Program-made: the position numbers and the translations under genes
The notes under the pieces: model-generated
What the model was told of the DNA's origin: nothing
What the model saw: the letters and a program-made list of their open reading frames with translations, nothing else
Databases searched by the model: none
Assembly (NCBI GenBank): GCA_017483765.1
Contig: JAFUVE010000090.1
Location: 52,357-116,356, forward strand
Length of the DNA stretch: 64,000 nt
Direction: 5' to 3'
Source of the DNA: Bacteroidaceae bacterium
Lineage (GTDB): Bacteria; Bacteroidota; Bacteroidia; Bacteroidales; Bacteroidaceae
Shown: positions 10,227 to 19,123 of the stretch, piece by piece
Numbering within the stretch: the stretch's first letter is position 1
Layout of the letters: each line of letters opens with the position of its first letter

Positions 10227-11765
10227 TCACCCCACCTTCCATTCCTGGATTCGTCTAGTCTCCGAGGAGAAATTCACGCCAACTTTGAACAACTTGCGTT
10301 TGTCGAAAGCGAACTGGTCGGCATAGCCTTTTTTTTCAATCTGTGCCAACGCCTCGTCGGCACTCTTGTCAAGTTTGAATTCAAAAATATAGATGAAATC
10401 CGACGTCTGCACAATCATGTCCATTCTTCCATCGCTTGAAGCATATTCCGCCTGCACATAATACCCCATAAACCGGAAGATCAAGAATATAGCGTTTTGG
10501 AAATACAATTCTGCATCACCCGCAATCTGATAGTTTCCGCCAGCGAGGAAGGCGTCAAGTCTCTGCATGAAACATTCAGGATCACCAATACGAATTTCTC
10601 TCACAAATTGAGACAAAACAGACAGTGGTCTGTTCTTTGGCATAGGAAGATAAGCCGGCATTAAAAACCTTGTAAACCCACGTTCCACCTCCCCGTTTGG
10701 GAATCCGAGCCTATAAAGCATAAACTCCGTATCATACCCTTTGATTGTAAGATAGCCGCTTTGGTATATCACCGCCAGCGGGTTCTCGGTTTCCATATCC
10801 ACACTTTGCAGTGTGTCGGCGTCGATTTCCCCTTCGAGATCTCTCAATTCGAAGTTGGCATCCTTCAGGAGCTTCACGAGGTAGGTTGGCGTTCCGGTCT
10901 CAAACCAATAATCCTTGAACTGCCTCTTGCTGAGCGTGTTGATCAAGCTATAGGGATTATACATGCCTGCGGAAATATCAGCGAAATGATAGCCGTCGTA
11001 TTCCTTACGCAGCCGAAGGTAGCACTCATCCTTCGTCATGCCGTTCTCTTGTGCAAGCAACTCGACCCCATCATCGAAATTAGCATGGATTTCGGCATCG
11101 GTCATGCCACAGATTTCGGCATAATCACGGTCCAACGATATGTCGTTGAGGTTGTTGAGGTCGCTGAAGATGCTCACCTTGCTGAATTTCGACACCCCCG
11201 TGAGGAAAGCAAACCGAACATACTCATCCTGATCTTTCAACACAGAATAGAAAGCTTTCAGTTCCGTTCGGTATTGGTCTTGAAGGACGGGATTATCGAT
11301 TGTTTGGAGCAACGGCTTGTCATATTCGTCAACAAGGAAGACAACCGGCTTGCCCGTCTGCTCGAAAGCCCGCTGGATAACACCTCCAAAACGGAGGGCA
11401 TAAGTAGTCTCACTACCACTAACGCCATATAGCTTTTCCCATCCGCATAAGAAGTGATGCAAGATTTGTCCGACACTATTATTCTCTGTGAAAGTGGAGT
11501 TGTTCAATGACATGTAAAACACAGGATATTCCGTCCACTCTTTTTCCAGCTGTTCCAGCTCCAATCCATGGAACAGTTCTTTGCGGCCTTCAAAATACGC
11601 CCTCAGCATCGTAAGGAACAATGATTTTCCGAAGCGTCGTGGCCGGCTGAGAAAATAGCATTTCCCCTCGTTTGCCATTCTATAGGCAAACCGGGTCTTA
11701 TCAATGTAATAATAGCCATTTTGACGCAGGCTCACAAAAGACTGTATTCCCAACGGATATTTCAT
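10227..11765 (-). CDS. AAA-ATPase_like / PD-(D/E)XK_9 family protein
   Basis: A 512-residue protein of the PF09820-plus-PF08011 type common in Bacteroidetes. The N-terminus (YYIDKTRFA) leads into a Walker A variant RPRRFGKSLF and a Walker B VFLVDEYDKPL. The C-terminal domain has GRMDMIV and IFEFKLDKSADEALAQI, matching the D...ExK core of PD-(D/E)XK nucleases. Family members are often multi-copy and of unproven function; a role in mobile-DNA defence or restriction-like DNA cleavage is inference. A promoter on the minus strand (TAACTTTG at 11794-11801) supports the start. Confidence 0.8.
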   Translation of the reverse strand: MKYPLGIQSFVSLRQNGYYYIDKTRFAYRMANEGKCYFLSRPRRFGKSLFLTMLRAYFEGRKELFHGLELEQLEKEWTEYPVFYMSLNNSTFTENNSVGQILHHFLCGWEKLYGVSGSETTYALRFGGVIQRAFEQTGKPVVFLVDEYDKPLLQTIDNPVLQDQYRTELKAFYSVLKDQDEYVRFAFLTGVSKFSKVSIFSDLNNLNDISLDRDYAEICGMTDAEIHANFDDGVELLAQENGMTKDECYLRLRKEYDGYHFADISAGMYNPYSLINTLSKRQFKDYWFETGTPTYLVKLLKDANFELRDLEGEIDADTLQSVDMETENPLAVIYQSGYLTIKGYDTEFMLYRLGFPNGEVERGFTRFLMPAYLPMPKNRPLSVLSQFVREIRIGDPECFMQRLDAFLAGGNYQIAGDAELYFQNAIFLIFRFMGYYVQAEYASSDGRMDMIVQTSDFIYIFEFKLDKSADEALAQIEKKGYADQFAFDKRKLFKVGVNFSSETRRIQEWKVG

Positions 11766-11793
11766 AAAGACATTGTGCTAAGGATTATTTTTA

Positions 11794-11825
11794 CAAAGTT
11801 ACGATTTAGAATGAAAAAAAGCAAA
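11794..11825 (-). promoter_or_regulatory. Promoter of the AAA-ATPase/PD-(D/E)XK gene
   Basis: On the minus strand, TTTG (11822-11825) and TAACTTTG (11794-11801) are 20 bases apart, a full match to the Bacteroidetes -33/-7 consensus. The predicted start of transcription lies about 20 bases before the ATG. Confidence 0.75.
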
Positions 11826-11842
11826 TAAAACAGTGATGATTT

Positions 11843-11874
11843 TTTGCTATTATTCACAGAAAAATATAACTTTG
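11843..11874 (+). promoter_or_regulatory. Promoter upstream of the MITE and lipoprotein gene
   Basis: TTTG (11843-11846), 20 bases, then TAACTTTG (11867-11874). It faces the lipoprotein gene at 12178, but about 300 bases including a MITE-like element lie between. A hairpin-forming motif (CAAAGC...GCTTTG) follows and is related to one at 29702-29730. Confidence 0.7.
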
Positions 11875-11962
11875 CAGACAGATTGAAGCCTTTAGAAGGA
11901 AAAGGACACAAAGCCAAGCTTGCTTGAGCTTTGTTGAGTGCAGCCGAAAATCATTTCAATAA

Positions 11963-12156
11963 AGGGGTGTTCTAAAAATTCTGATGTTAGAATACTCCTG
12001 CTAATTGGAAATATAATTTCGGTTGCTTTTGGCTTTCTGTGGTGTCTTTTTGTCATCATTTTCGGTTACATAGCTCGCTATGCGCCCTCAAATGCTAACA
12101 AAAATCCACTCACATAAAATCCAAAATCAATCCGACATAATTTATAGAACACCCCT
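11963..12156. mobile_element. MITE-like element with 18-bp terminal inverted repeats
   Basis: Two 18-bp ends (11963-11980 and 12139-12156) are inverted repeats with one mismatch, starting AGGGGTGTTCTA and ending TAGAACACCCCT. The 194-bp body has no open frame and an inner palindrome GCATAGCGAGCTATG. This is the form of a non-autonomous transposable element. It lies in the leader of the lipoprotein gene. No transposase is in the window; any target duplication is at most two A residues. Confidence 0.7.
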
Positions 12157-12177
12157 AAAGTTCAAAGACTCAAAAAA

Positions 12178-12711
12178 ATGAAGATATCTACAGCTATTAT
12201 TATTTGCATGGCTATCTGCGCCGCATGCTCAGAACCTCAAAAGCCGACAAAGAAAGAAAAGACCGTCAAGACAGAGAAAACCAAATCCGACAAGAAAGAC
12301 GGTGTTTCAACCAAGCAAGCCAGTCCGTCGGAGAAAACCGACGAAAAGGACTCCCCCACAGTCTACAAAGAGGCATTGAAAGCCGAGATCAAAGACGTAT
12401 GCGCCAAGCTGCCGGTGAAAGTAGAAGAGGGCGTCACCGTGGAGAACTTCACCGTCGAAGGCAACGACGCCGTATATTATTATATGTGTGAGGAACCTAA
12501 AGTGAATATGGATGCCGTAGCGCAAGCCAAGCCCAAAATGAAAGAAGGCACACGTGAATCTTTGAAAACGACACACGACCCAGAGACCATCCATCTGCTG
12601 CGTATGCTCAAAGGCGGACAGATGGGACTCATCTTCAGATATAAGGGCACAAAAAGCGGCAAGGCTGTCGACGTTGTCTTCAGCCCTGCCGAAATCATGG
12701 AATTAAACTAG
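12178..12711 (+). CDS. Lysine-rich hypothetical lipoprotein
   Basis: A 177-residue protein with a short signal peptide and lipobox AACS. Residues about 20-60 are a Lys/Glu/Thr/Ser-rich linker (PTKKEKTVKTEKTKSDKK), followed by a globular part with VENFTVEGNDAVYYY and a C-terminal MLKGGQMGLIFRYKGT. No family was recognised. It is transcribed alone; its nearest promoter is 300 bases upstream and separated from it by a MITE-like insertion, so expression may have been altered. Confidence 0.7.
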   Translation: MKISTAIIICMAICAACSEPQKPTKKEKTVKTEKTKSDKKDGVSTKQASPSEKTDEKDSPTVYKEALKAEIKDVCAKLPVKVEEGVTVENFTVEGNDAVYYYMCEEPKVNMDAVAQAKPKMKEGTRESLKTTHDPETIHLLRMLKGGQMGLIFRYKGTKSGKAVDVVFSPAEIMELN

Positions 12712-12721
12712 GCAGACAAAG

Positions 12722-12865
12722 ACTAGTTTTTTCTAGTTTTTCTAGTTTGACCTAGTTTTTCTAGTTGGCCTAGTTTTCCTAGTTGGCCTAGTTTTCCTAG
12801 TTGGCCTAGTTTCCCTAGTTGGCCTAGTTTCCCTAGTTTTTCTAGTTGGCCTAGTTTTCCTAGCA
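12722..12865. repeat. CTAG short tandem array, 16 copies
   Basis: Sixteen CTAG words occur at 9-10-bp intervals, mostly alternating CTAGTTTTC and CTAGTTGGC. It fills the space between the convergent lipoprotein and sirtuin genes. CTAG is rare in most bacterial DNA, so this density is notable. No terminator-like hairpin is evident here, so the array itself may end transcription or vary by slippage. Confidence 0.9.
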
Positions 12866-12879
12866 AAACTTACTATGGC

Positions 12880-13587
12880 TCACGCCTGCTCCTTCAGCAA
12901 GTCCACGAGCTGACGCATACCAGACGTGGCAACGTCCTTGATGACGTGAACGCGAAGCGTGGGGTCGACATTCGCCGGATGCGGGTCGATGAGGAATATC
13001 TTGGCTTCGTAGTGTGTATAGCTGATCAAGCCAGCGGCGGGATAGACTTTCAGTGAAGTTCCGACAATCACCACGATGTCAGCCTGGGCCACCTCCAAAA
13101 TGGCGGGCTCCATATTCGGGACAGGCTCGCCAAACCACACAATATACGGACGTAGCTGAGACCCGTCCTTTGCCTTGTCTCCGATATTAATCACAGGGTT
13201 GTCGGCTGGCAAGTCCACAATACATTTAGGATCGTTAGGATTATTCGACGACGTGGCTTTCATCAACTCGCCATGCAGATGGATCACTTTTGTGCTCCCG
13301 GCCCGTTCGTGAAGATCGTCGACGTTCTGAGTCACCACGGTCACATCAAAGTCCTTCTCCAACTCTGCCACCAGACGGTGGGCGTCATTGGGCTTGCAGC
13401 CGAGCAGCTGCTTACGACGCTCATTGTAAAAACGAATCACCAACTCACGGTCGCGTCTATAGCCCTGGATACTGGCGACCTGCTCAACGGGGTATTCCTC
13501 CCACAAGCCGTCGCTGTCGCGGAAGGTGCGTATACCGCTCTCTGCGGATATTCCTGCACCGGTAATAAATACAAGTTTTTTCTTCAT
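12880..13587 (-). CDS. cobB: Sir2-family NAD-dependent protein deacylase (class III)
   Basis: A 235-residue sirtuin. It has GAGISAESGIRTFRD for NAD binding, TQNVDDLH, and the catalytic His in HLHGE. The Tyr and Arg of FYNERR fit class III sirtuins, which remove succinyl and malonyl groups. The usual zinc-binding cysteine pairs are absent, which occurs in some bacterial members. It is cytoplasmic and would link lysine acylation to NAD level. Transcribed alone from a TAACTTTG promoter. Confidence 0.9.
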   Translation of the reverse strand: MKKKLVFITGAGISAESGIRTFRDSDGLWEEYPVEQVASIQGYRRDRELVIRFYNERRKQLLGCKPNDAHRLVAELEKDFDVTVVTQNVDDLHERAGSTKVIHLHGELMKATSSNNPNDPKCIVDLPADNPVINIGDKAKDGSQLRPYIVWFGEPVPNMEPAILEVAQADIVVIVGTSLKVYPAAGLISYTHYEAKIFLIDPHPANVDPTLRVHVIKDVATSGMRQLVDLLKEQA

Positions 13588-13611
13588 ATCTCTCTCGTTT
13601 TAAAAACAAGG

Positions 13612-13643
13612 CAAAGTTAACAATTTTCTGACAAACCACCAAA
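13612..13643 (-). promoter_or_regulatory. Promoter of the sirtuin gene
   Basis: Minus strand TTTG (13640-13643), 20 bases, TAACTTTG (13612-13619). Confidence 0.7.
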
Positions 13644-13770
13644 TCAGACAAGAATTTTATGTGTGCCCGCCATCAAACCAGTGTCGCGCATTTTTACTCT
13701 CCCTCAAATATCGCACGTTAAGTCATTCTAACAAAAAAGTAAACCAACGCGTCAAATAAATGCATTCAAG

Positions 13771-13802
13771 TTTGCACGCAAACGAAATTTTGTATATATT
13801 TG
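13771..13802 (+). promoter_or_regulatory. Promoter of the Arg-rich secreted peptide gene
   Basis: TTTG (13771-13774), 20 bases, TATATTTG (13795-13802). It lies 67 bases before the ATG and supports the gene being real. Confidence 0.75.
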
Positions 13803-13869
13803 CAGACAAATGGGCAACAGGCCCATATAACCACACCTTTTATTTATTAACCAAAAAAATTTAAGAGAA

Positions 13870-14226
13870 ATGAGAAAATTATTAGTTTTAGTCATCCTGA
13901 CGATGATGACTATGGCTGCCAACGCCAAAAGCAAATTCTCTCTGCTCGACAACGCCGCCATCGCACCATCGACAACAGCAACGATGGAAAACCAGCAGCG
14001 GCCTCAACCACGAAAACGAGCTAATGTTCGTCAGGCACAACGACGCAGGGCGATAGCCAGGGCAAGAAGAAACGCACCACCACGCTACGCACGCAGAGGT
14101 CCGGCTCACCGCTACCACCGTCCAGGCCCACCTCCACGCTACCGCCGCGGACCAGTCCGCCACTACAGACACCGACCGGGACCGCGCCCTTACCGTGGAC
14201 CAAGAAGAGGATACTACAGAAGATAG
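13870..14226 (+). CDS. Secreted Arg/Pro/Tyr/His-rich small protein
   Basis: A 118-residue protein. A 20-residue signal peptide (ending AANAKS) precedes about 30 ordinary residues, then a strongly basic tail rich in Arg, Pro, Tyr, His and Gly with motifs such as RYARRGP and RYRRGPVRHYRHR. The tail is low-complexity and highly cationic. The gene has its own promoter (13771-13802) and terminator (14245-14290), so it is not a chance frame. No family recognised; binding to polyanions such as LPS, nucleic acid or capsule is a guess from charge alone. Confidence 0.75.
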   Translation: MRKLLVLVILTMMTMAANAKSKFSLLDNAAIAPSTTATMENQQRPQPRKRANVRQAQRRRAIARARRNAPPRYARRGPAHRYHRPGPPPRYRRGPVRHYRHRPGPRPYRGPRRGYYRR

Positions 14227-14244
14227 TACCGTCCGACTCAGAAC

Positions 14245-14290
14245 AACCATGCGGCCATCAGCAAAAGACATGCTGGCCGCATGGTTTTAT
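14245..14290 (+). terminator. Terminator of the Arg-rich peptide gene
   Basis: A 13-bp perfect stem (14245-14257 with 14274-14286; AACCATGCGGCCA) with a 16-base loop, followed by TTAT. Confidence 0.8.
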
Positions 14291-14493
14291 CACCCCAAAG
14301 CAAACAGATTAATCACACAAAACGACCTTCCACGAGCCCCAAAACACAAAACAAGAATGAATATGTAACGTTTTTGTAACGCAGAAATGGCAACAAAGCA
14401 CGATTTTAACTTAAAAATTGTCAATTTCGGCATTTTTTCGTTCATTTCACAAAAAAAACGAGAAAAACGTGTGATAGTTTCAAAAAAAATAAA

Positions 14494-14501
14494 TATCTTT
14501 G
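14494..14501 (+). promoter_or_regulatory. Probable pckA promoter (-7 element)
   Basis: TATCTTTG lies about 300 bases upstream of pckA. The -33 position reads TGTG, a weak match. If used, it gives an untranslated leader near 290 bases that contains the hairpin at 14529-14571. Confidence 0.55.
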
Positions 14502-14528
14502 CACACGATTTTGAAAGAGGCTTCAAAA

Positions 14529-14571
14529 TGTAAAAAACCATGGCCTTGACAACGCCATAAGTTTTTTTACA
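14529..14571 (+). promoter_or_regulatory. Attenuator-like hairpin in the pckA leader
   Basis: TGTAAAAAAC (14529-14538) pairs with GTTTTTTTACA (14561-14571), and inside it ATGGC (14540-14544) pairs with GCCAT (14554-14558). The inner stem followed by seven T residues has intrinsic-terminator form, placed between promoter and gene. Confidence 0.5.
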
Positions 14572-14803
14572 TAACAAGCCGATAAATAAGCATTTCGCAA
14601 ACGTTGATTTGTTTTTCATCCTAAAGACTTTCAATTTAAAAAATGAGAGTAGTGATAAAAACGGAATCGATATTTGTTATGTGGAAATATGCTTTAAGGA
14701 GATTACTGTTTCGGCAAAGCCTGATGCAAGCTGAAAATAAAAAATAGAGAAGCTACAGCATTTGCATATACATTTTGCTTATAACAAAAATTTAAATAAA
14801 TAA

Positions 14804-16417
14804 ATGGCAACATTAGATTTAGCAAAGTATGGAATCACCGGTTCAAAGGTGATTGCTCACAACCCTTCTTATGAGGTTTTGTTTGCAGAGGAGACCAAAC
14901 CAGGTCTTGAAGGTTTCGACAAAGGACAGGTGACCGAACTCGGCGCCGTGAACGTGATGACTGGAATTTACACCGGACGTTCTCCTAAGGACAAGTACAT
15001 CGTGGACGACGCACAGTCACACGACAAGGTTTGGTGGACTTCAGAAGAATACAAGAACGACAACCACCCCATGTCAGAGGAGGTATGGGCAACTGTGAAG
15101 GACATCGCAGTGAAGGAGCTTTGCAACAAGAATCTCTATGTTGTCGACGCTTTCTGCGGAGCAAACGAGGCAACACGTCTTGCAGTGCGCTTCATCGTAG
15201 AGGTGGCATGGCAGGCTCACTTCGTTACCAACATGTTCATCCAGCCTACAAAAGAGGAACTGGAGAACTTTGAACCTAACTTCGTTATCTACAACGCTTC
15301 TAAGGCAAAGGTTGAGAACTACAAGGAACTTGGACTCAACTCAGAGACTTGCGTTGCTTTCAATACTTCTTCTCGTGAGCAGGTTATCATCAATACATGG
15401 TATGGTGGCGAGATGAAGAAAGGTATGTTCTCTATGCAGAACTACTACCTTCCTCTTCAGGGCATCGCTTCCATGCACTGCTCAGCCAACACCGACATGG
15501 AAGGCAAGAACACCGCTATCTTCTTCGGTCTTTCCGGAACTGGTAAGACCACACTCTCTACCGATCCGAAGCGTCTGCTCATTGGCGACGACGAGCACGG
15601 ATGGGACGACGAGGGCGTGTTCAACCTCGAAGGCGGTTGCTATGCAAAGGTGATCAACCTCGACAAAGAGTCAGAGCCAGACATCTACAACGCCATCAAG
15701 CGCGACGCACTTCTCGAGAACGTGACAGTTGACGGAGAAGGCAAGATTGACTTCGCAGACAAGAGCGTGACCGAGAACACCCGTGTGTCTTACCCAATCA
15801 ACCACATCGACAAGATCGTTCAGAAGGTTGCTGGAAAGAGCGCAGGTCCTGCTGCAAAGAACGTGATTTTCCTGTCAGCAGACGCATTCGGCGTACTTCC
15901 TCCAGTTTCTATCCTCACTCCTGAGCAGACCAAGTACTACTTCCTCTCTGGTTTCACAGCAAAACTCGCTGGAACAGAGCGCGGTATCACAGAGCCTACT
16001 CCTACATTCTCTGCTTGCTTCGGTCAGGCATTCCTCGAGCTGCATCCTACCAAGTATGCTGAGGAACTCGTGAAGAAGATGGAGAAGAGCGGTGCAAAGG
16101 CTTACCTTGTGAACACAGGATGGAATGGAACAGGCAAGCGTATCTCCATCAAGGACACCCGTGGTATCATCGACGGTATCCTCGGAGGTTCTATCCTCAC
16201 TGCTCCTACCAAGACAATTCCTATCTTCAACTTCGAAGTACCTACAGAGCTTGAGGGCGTAGATTCTGCAATCCTCGATCCTCGCGACACTTACGCTGAC
16301 GCAGCTGAGTGGGAGAAGAAGGCCGTAGACCTCGCACAGCGTTTCCAGAAGAACTTCGTGAAGTACTGCGGAAACGAGGCAGGTAAGGCTCTCGTAGCAG
16401 CTGGTCCTCAGTTGTAA
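14804..16417 (+). CDS. pckA: Phosphoenolpyruvate carboxykinase (ATP)
   Basis: A 537-residue enzyme, normal length for the ATP-dependent family. It converts oxaloacetate and ATP to PEP, or the reverse carboxylation that many rumen and gut Bacteroidetes use on the way to succinate. Visible motifs include [15 protein letters not shown], the kinase P-loop [13 protein letters not shown] and the metal site [12 protein letters not shown]. It is monocistronic, with a strong terminator after it. Codon use is of the highly expressed kind. The long leader suggests regulation at transcription elongation. Confidence 0.97.
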   Translation: MATLDLAKYGITGSKVIAHNPSYEVLFAEETKPGLEGFDKGQVTELGAVNVMTGIYTGRSPKDKYIVDDAQSHDKVWWTSEEYKNDNHPMSEEVWATVKDIAVKELCNKNLYVVDAFCGANEATRLAVRFIVEVAWQAHFVTNMFIQPTKEELENFEPNFVIYNASKAKVENYKELGLNSETCVAFNTSSREQVIINTWYGGEMKKGMFSMQNYYLPLQGIASMHCSANTDMEGKNTAIFFGLSGTGKTTLSTDPKRLLIGDDEHGWDDEGVFNLEGGCYAKVINLDKESEPDIYNAIKRDALLENVTVDGEGKIDFADKSVTENTRVSYPINHIDKIVQKVAGKSAGPAAKNVIFLSADAFGVLPPVSILTPEQTKYYFLSGFTAKLAGTERGITEPTPTFSACFGQAFLELHPTKYAEELVKKMEKSGAKAYLVNTGWNGTGKRISIKDTRGIIDGILGGSILTAPTKTIPIFNFEVPTELEGVDSAILDPRDTYADAAEWEKKAVDLAQRFQKNFVKYCGNEAGKALVAAGPQL

Positions 16418-16544
16418 TCCCCCTCTTTGGAGAGACGGTGTCAAAATCCGTCTCCACCATTCTGACACAGAAATAAAAGACAATCAGCAACGCTGATTAA
16501 GGTTATCATATTTCTCCCCGATTCTCTATAAGAATCTTTATTCG

Positions 16545-16580
16545 GGCTATGTCGTTGTGAAACGGTATAGCCTTTTTTTT
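16545..16580 (+). terminator. pckA terminator
   Basis: A 12-bp stem (16545-16556 with 16561-16572, including two G-T pairs) with loop GTGA, followed by eight T residues. A weaker GAGACGG/CCGTCTC hairpin occurs earlier, just after the stop codon. Confidence 0.9.
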
Positions 16581-16730
16581 ATGTTATAAAAGCTTAATCC
16601 ACAACACTTCCACCAGCAGATTCCTCCACCGCAAGAATCACATAGAAATCCGAAGTGAAGACCGGGAAGCTTCAATAACAAGAATAGAAAACGAATATTT
16701 GCAAAAAATCAGCAAAAATCCAAAATTATT

Positions 16731-16761
16731 TTTGATTTACCAACACTTATTCGTATCTTTG
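16731..16761 (+). promoter_or_regulatory. Promoter of the M6 peptidase gene
   Basis: TTTG (16731-16734), 19 bases, TATCTTTG (16754-16761). Confidence 0.8.
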
Positions 16762-16840
16762 CAATTTATAGACATACAGGACATAAAGAATAAAACAAAA
16801 GGTCATCATTTATTCCAAATCAATCTCGAAAACTCAAAAA

Positions 16841-18985
16841 ATGAACAGGCTTCTACCACTCATATTACTTTTCATTTACTGCACCACCCTATCCGCCACA
16901 GTCAAACCACGCGACGGACACTACGAGCCGCTTGTATTTGCCGACCAGCAGGAACAGGCGGCCATCAGCCCAAGGATGAAAGGGCCATGGAAATTAGGAT
17001 CGCAGAAGACGGCACCGCTCAAGGCACTCGGAAGTCCCAAGGTACCAGTTATTCTCGTTCAGTTCTCCGACAAGAAATTCACCAGCGGACTCAAAGACAG
17101 CAAGGGTAACCCCTACGAATGCAACTCGGAAGACGATGAGATGCTCGTCAACGAGTTTTACTATAAGTTCTGCAACGGACTGGGCAACGGGGAATACTAC
17201 ACCGAGGCTGGAAGCCATGGAGCCATCACCGAATATTTCCGTGACCAAAGCAACGGACAGTTCACGCCTGAGTTCGTCATCATAGGCCCCGTCACACTCA
17301 ACAACAGCTATGTGTACTACGGAAGAGACGGTTCGTCGAAAGACACCAACCTCTCCACGTTCTACAGCGACGCAATTAAGGCCGCCCAGAAAGTGTACAC
17401 CAACTGGGGCACCTTCGACAACGACAACAACAACACAGTCGACATGGCGTTCTTCGTGTATGCCGGAGAAGGGCAGAACGGATGCGACGACACCAACACC
17501 ATCTGGCCGCAGGAACGCAGCTCAGGCGGAACGATCAACGGTACGAAATACGGATGCTATGCCTGCTGCAACGAAGTGTACAAAGGGAAGACCGACGGAA
17601 TCGGCGTGTTCTGCCATGAACTCAGCCACGCACTCGGATTGCCCGACTTCTACGACACCAACTACGTGGCATACGGCATGGACTACTGGGACATCATGGA
17701 CTCTGGATGCTACTGCAACCAAGGCTACTGCCCTTGCAACTACACGGCATACGAACGCGAGTTTATGGGATGGACAAAACTCAACACGCTCAACCCCTAC
17801 CAGCCACAAAAACTGACGCTCTACCCCACCAGCTCGTACTATCTTCACGACTATGACGAGGAATGGAAAGCCTACAAAGTGGTTAACGAAGAGAATCCGA
17901 ACGAATTCTACGTGCTGGAGAACCGACAGTCGCGTGGCTGGGACCTCTATGTAGGAAGAGGCGACGAATACTCGAAGATGAACGGTATGCTCATCACGCA
18001 CGTGGACTACGTGGCATCAAGATGGAGCAGCAACATCGTCAACACCGACCCCAAACATCAGTACATGACCATCATGCCCGCCGACGGCGTGCTCGACTCC
18101 TATATGTACGTCAAAAATGAAGAGCAGTACAAGAATTTCATGTACTCGGCCTACGGAGACCTCTACCCTGGCTACAAGAAAGTCACCTCGTTCGAAGGTC
18201 CCGACCAGTTCGTCTACACCACGACGGGAGACTTCCCAGAGGAAATGAACCAGCCGCTCTACAACATCAAAAACAACGCTGACGGAACGGTGACGCTCCA
18301 CTACATGAAGAAATTCAAGGAGGAGCAGTCCATCACGCTCTCCGAGCTGGCAGACATGACCTACGGAGACAGCATACTGACCCTGCCCGAACAGACAGCA
18401 GAAGGACTCTCCATCACATGGACCAGCAGCAACTCAGACGTTGCCACCATAGACGGCAACAAACTCACAGTCGTGGGTAGTGGCACCACCACCATCACAG
18501 CCACACAAGCCGGAGACCGGAACTACGAACAGCTGGAGAAGTCGTTTGAGCTGAACGTGGGCAAGGCTCAGCTGACCGCCAAGGCCGACAGTCTGTTCAT
18601 GACCGCAGGCGAGATGCTGCCCACGCTCACCATCACCTACGAAGGCTTCGTCAACGGAGACGACGAGACGACACTCACGACTCCGCCAACCATCACATGC
18701 GAGGCAGACCCAAACTCACCGGCCGGCGAATATGCCATCATACTGACAGGAGGAGAAAGCGACAAATATGAGCTTGTCCTCTCCAACGGCATTCTCACCA
18801 TCACCGAGCCGGAGAACAAACCAGGCGACGTGAACGAAGACGGATTTGTGGACATCAGCGACATCGTGGCCATCATCAACCAGATAGCAGGCACTGCGAC
18901 ATACCGGTATGCCGATGTCAACAAAGACGACAACGTGGACATCTCCGACATCGTGGCCGTCATCAACATCATCGCAGGACAATGA
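16841..18985 (+). CDS. Secreted M6-family metallopeptidase with MBG-like and dockerin-like domains
   Basis: A 714-residue exported protein. After a signal peptide (ending TLSAT), an immune-inhibitor-A/M6 catalytic domain holds the zinc motif HELSH at residues 259-263 followed by GLPDFYD. Residues about 500-570 look like a bacterial Ig-like domain (ITWTSSNSDVATIDGN), then an MBG-type repeat (LTAKADSLFMTAGE), and the C-terminus is a pair of Ca-binding dockerin-like repeats (DVNEDGFVDISDIVAIIN and DVNKDDNVDISDIVAVIN). No T9SS C-terminal signal is evident. It likely degrades extracellular protein; substrate unknown. Confidence 0.88.
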   Translation: MNRLLPLILLFIYCTTLSATVKPRDGHYEPLVFADQQEQAAISPRMKGPWKLGSQKTAPLKALGSPKVPVILVQFSDKKFTSGLKDSKGNPYECNSEDDEMLVNEFYYKFCNGLGNGEYYTEAGSHGAITEYFRDQSNGQFTPEFVIIGPVTLNNSYVYYGRDGSSKDTNLSTFYSDAIKAAQKVYTNWGTFDNDNNNTVDMAFFVYAGEGQNGCDDTNTIWPQERSSGGTINGTKYGCYACCNEVYKGKTDGIGVFCHELSHALGLPDFYDTNYVAYGMDYWDIMDSGCYCNQGYCPCNYTAYEREFMGWTKLNTLNPYQPQKLTLYPTSSYYLHDYDEEWKAYKVVNEENPNEFYVLENRQSRGWDLYVGRGDEYSKMNGMLITHVDYVASRWSSNIVNTDPKHQYMTIMPADGVLDSYMYVKNEEQYKNFMYSAYGDLYPGYKKVTSFEGPDQFVYTTTGDFPEEMNQPLYNIKNNADGTVTLHYMKKFKEEQSITLSELADMTYGDSILTLPEQTAEGLSITWTSSNSDVATIDGNKLTVVGSGTTTITATQAGDRNYEQLEKSFELNVGKAQLTAKADSLFMTAGEMLPTLTITYEGFVNGDDETTLTTPPTITCEADPNSPAGEYAIILTGGESDKYELVLSNGILTITEPENKPGDVNEDGFVDISDIVAIINQIAGTATYRYADVNKDDNVDISDIVAVINIIAGQ

Positions 18986-19123
18986 TTGGTATTTACGATT
19001 TGACGATTTACGATTTATTTAGCTATTTAATTATTAAGCAATTTTCTGATTTACAATTATTTGGATATTTTTCAATTTTCCATACACTAACATTTCATTT
19101 CACACTATTAAAACATAAAGACT

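Noticed and set aside
16841-18985. Type IX secretion signal on the M6 peptidase
   Set aside because: The C-terminus is a dockerin-like Ca-binding pair; no T9SS-type C-terminal domain motif was seen.
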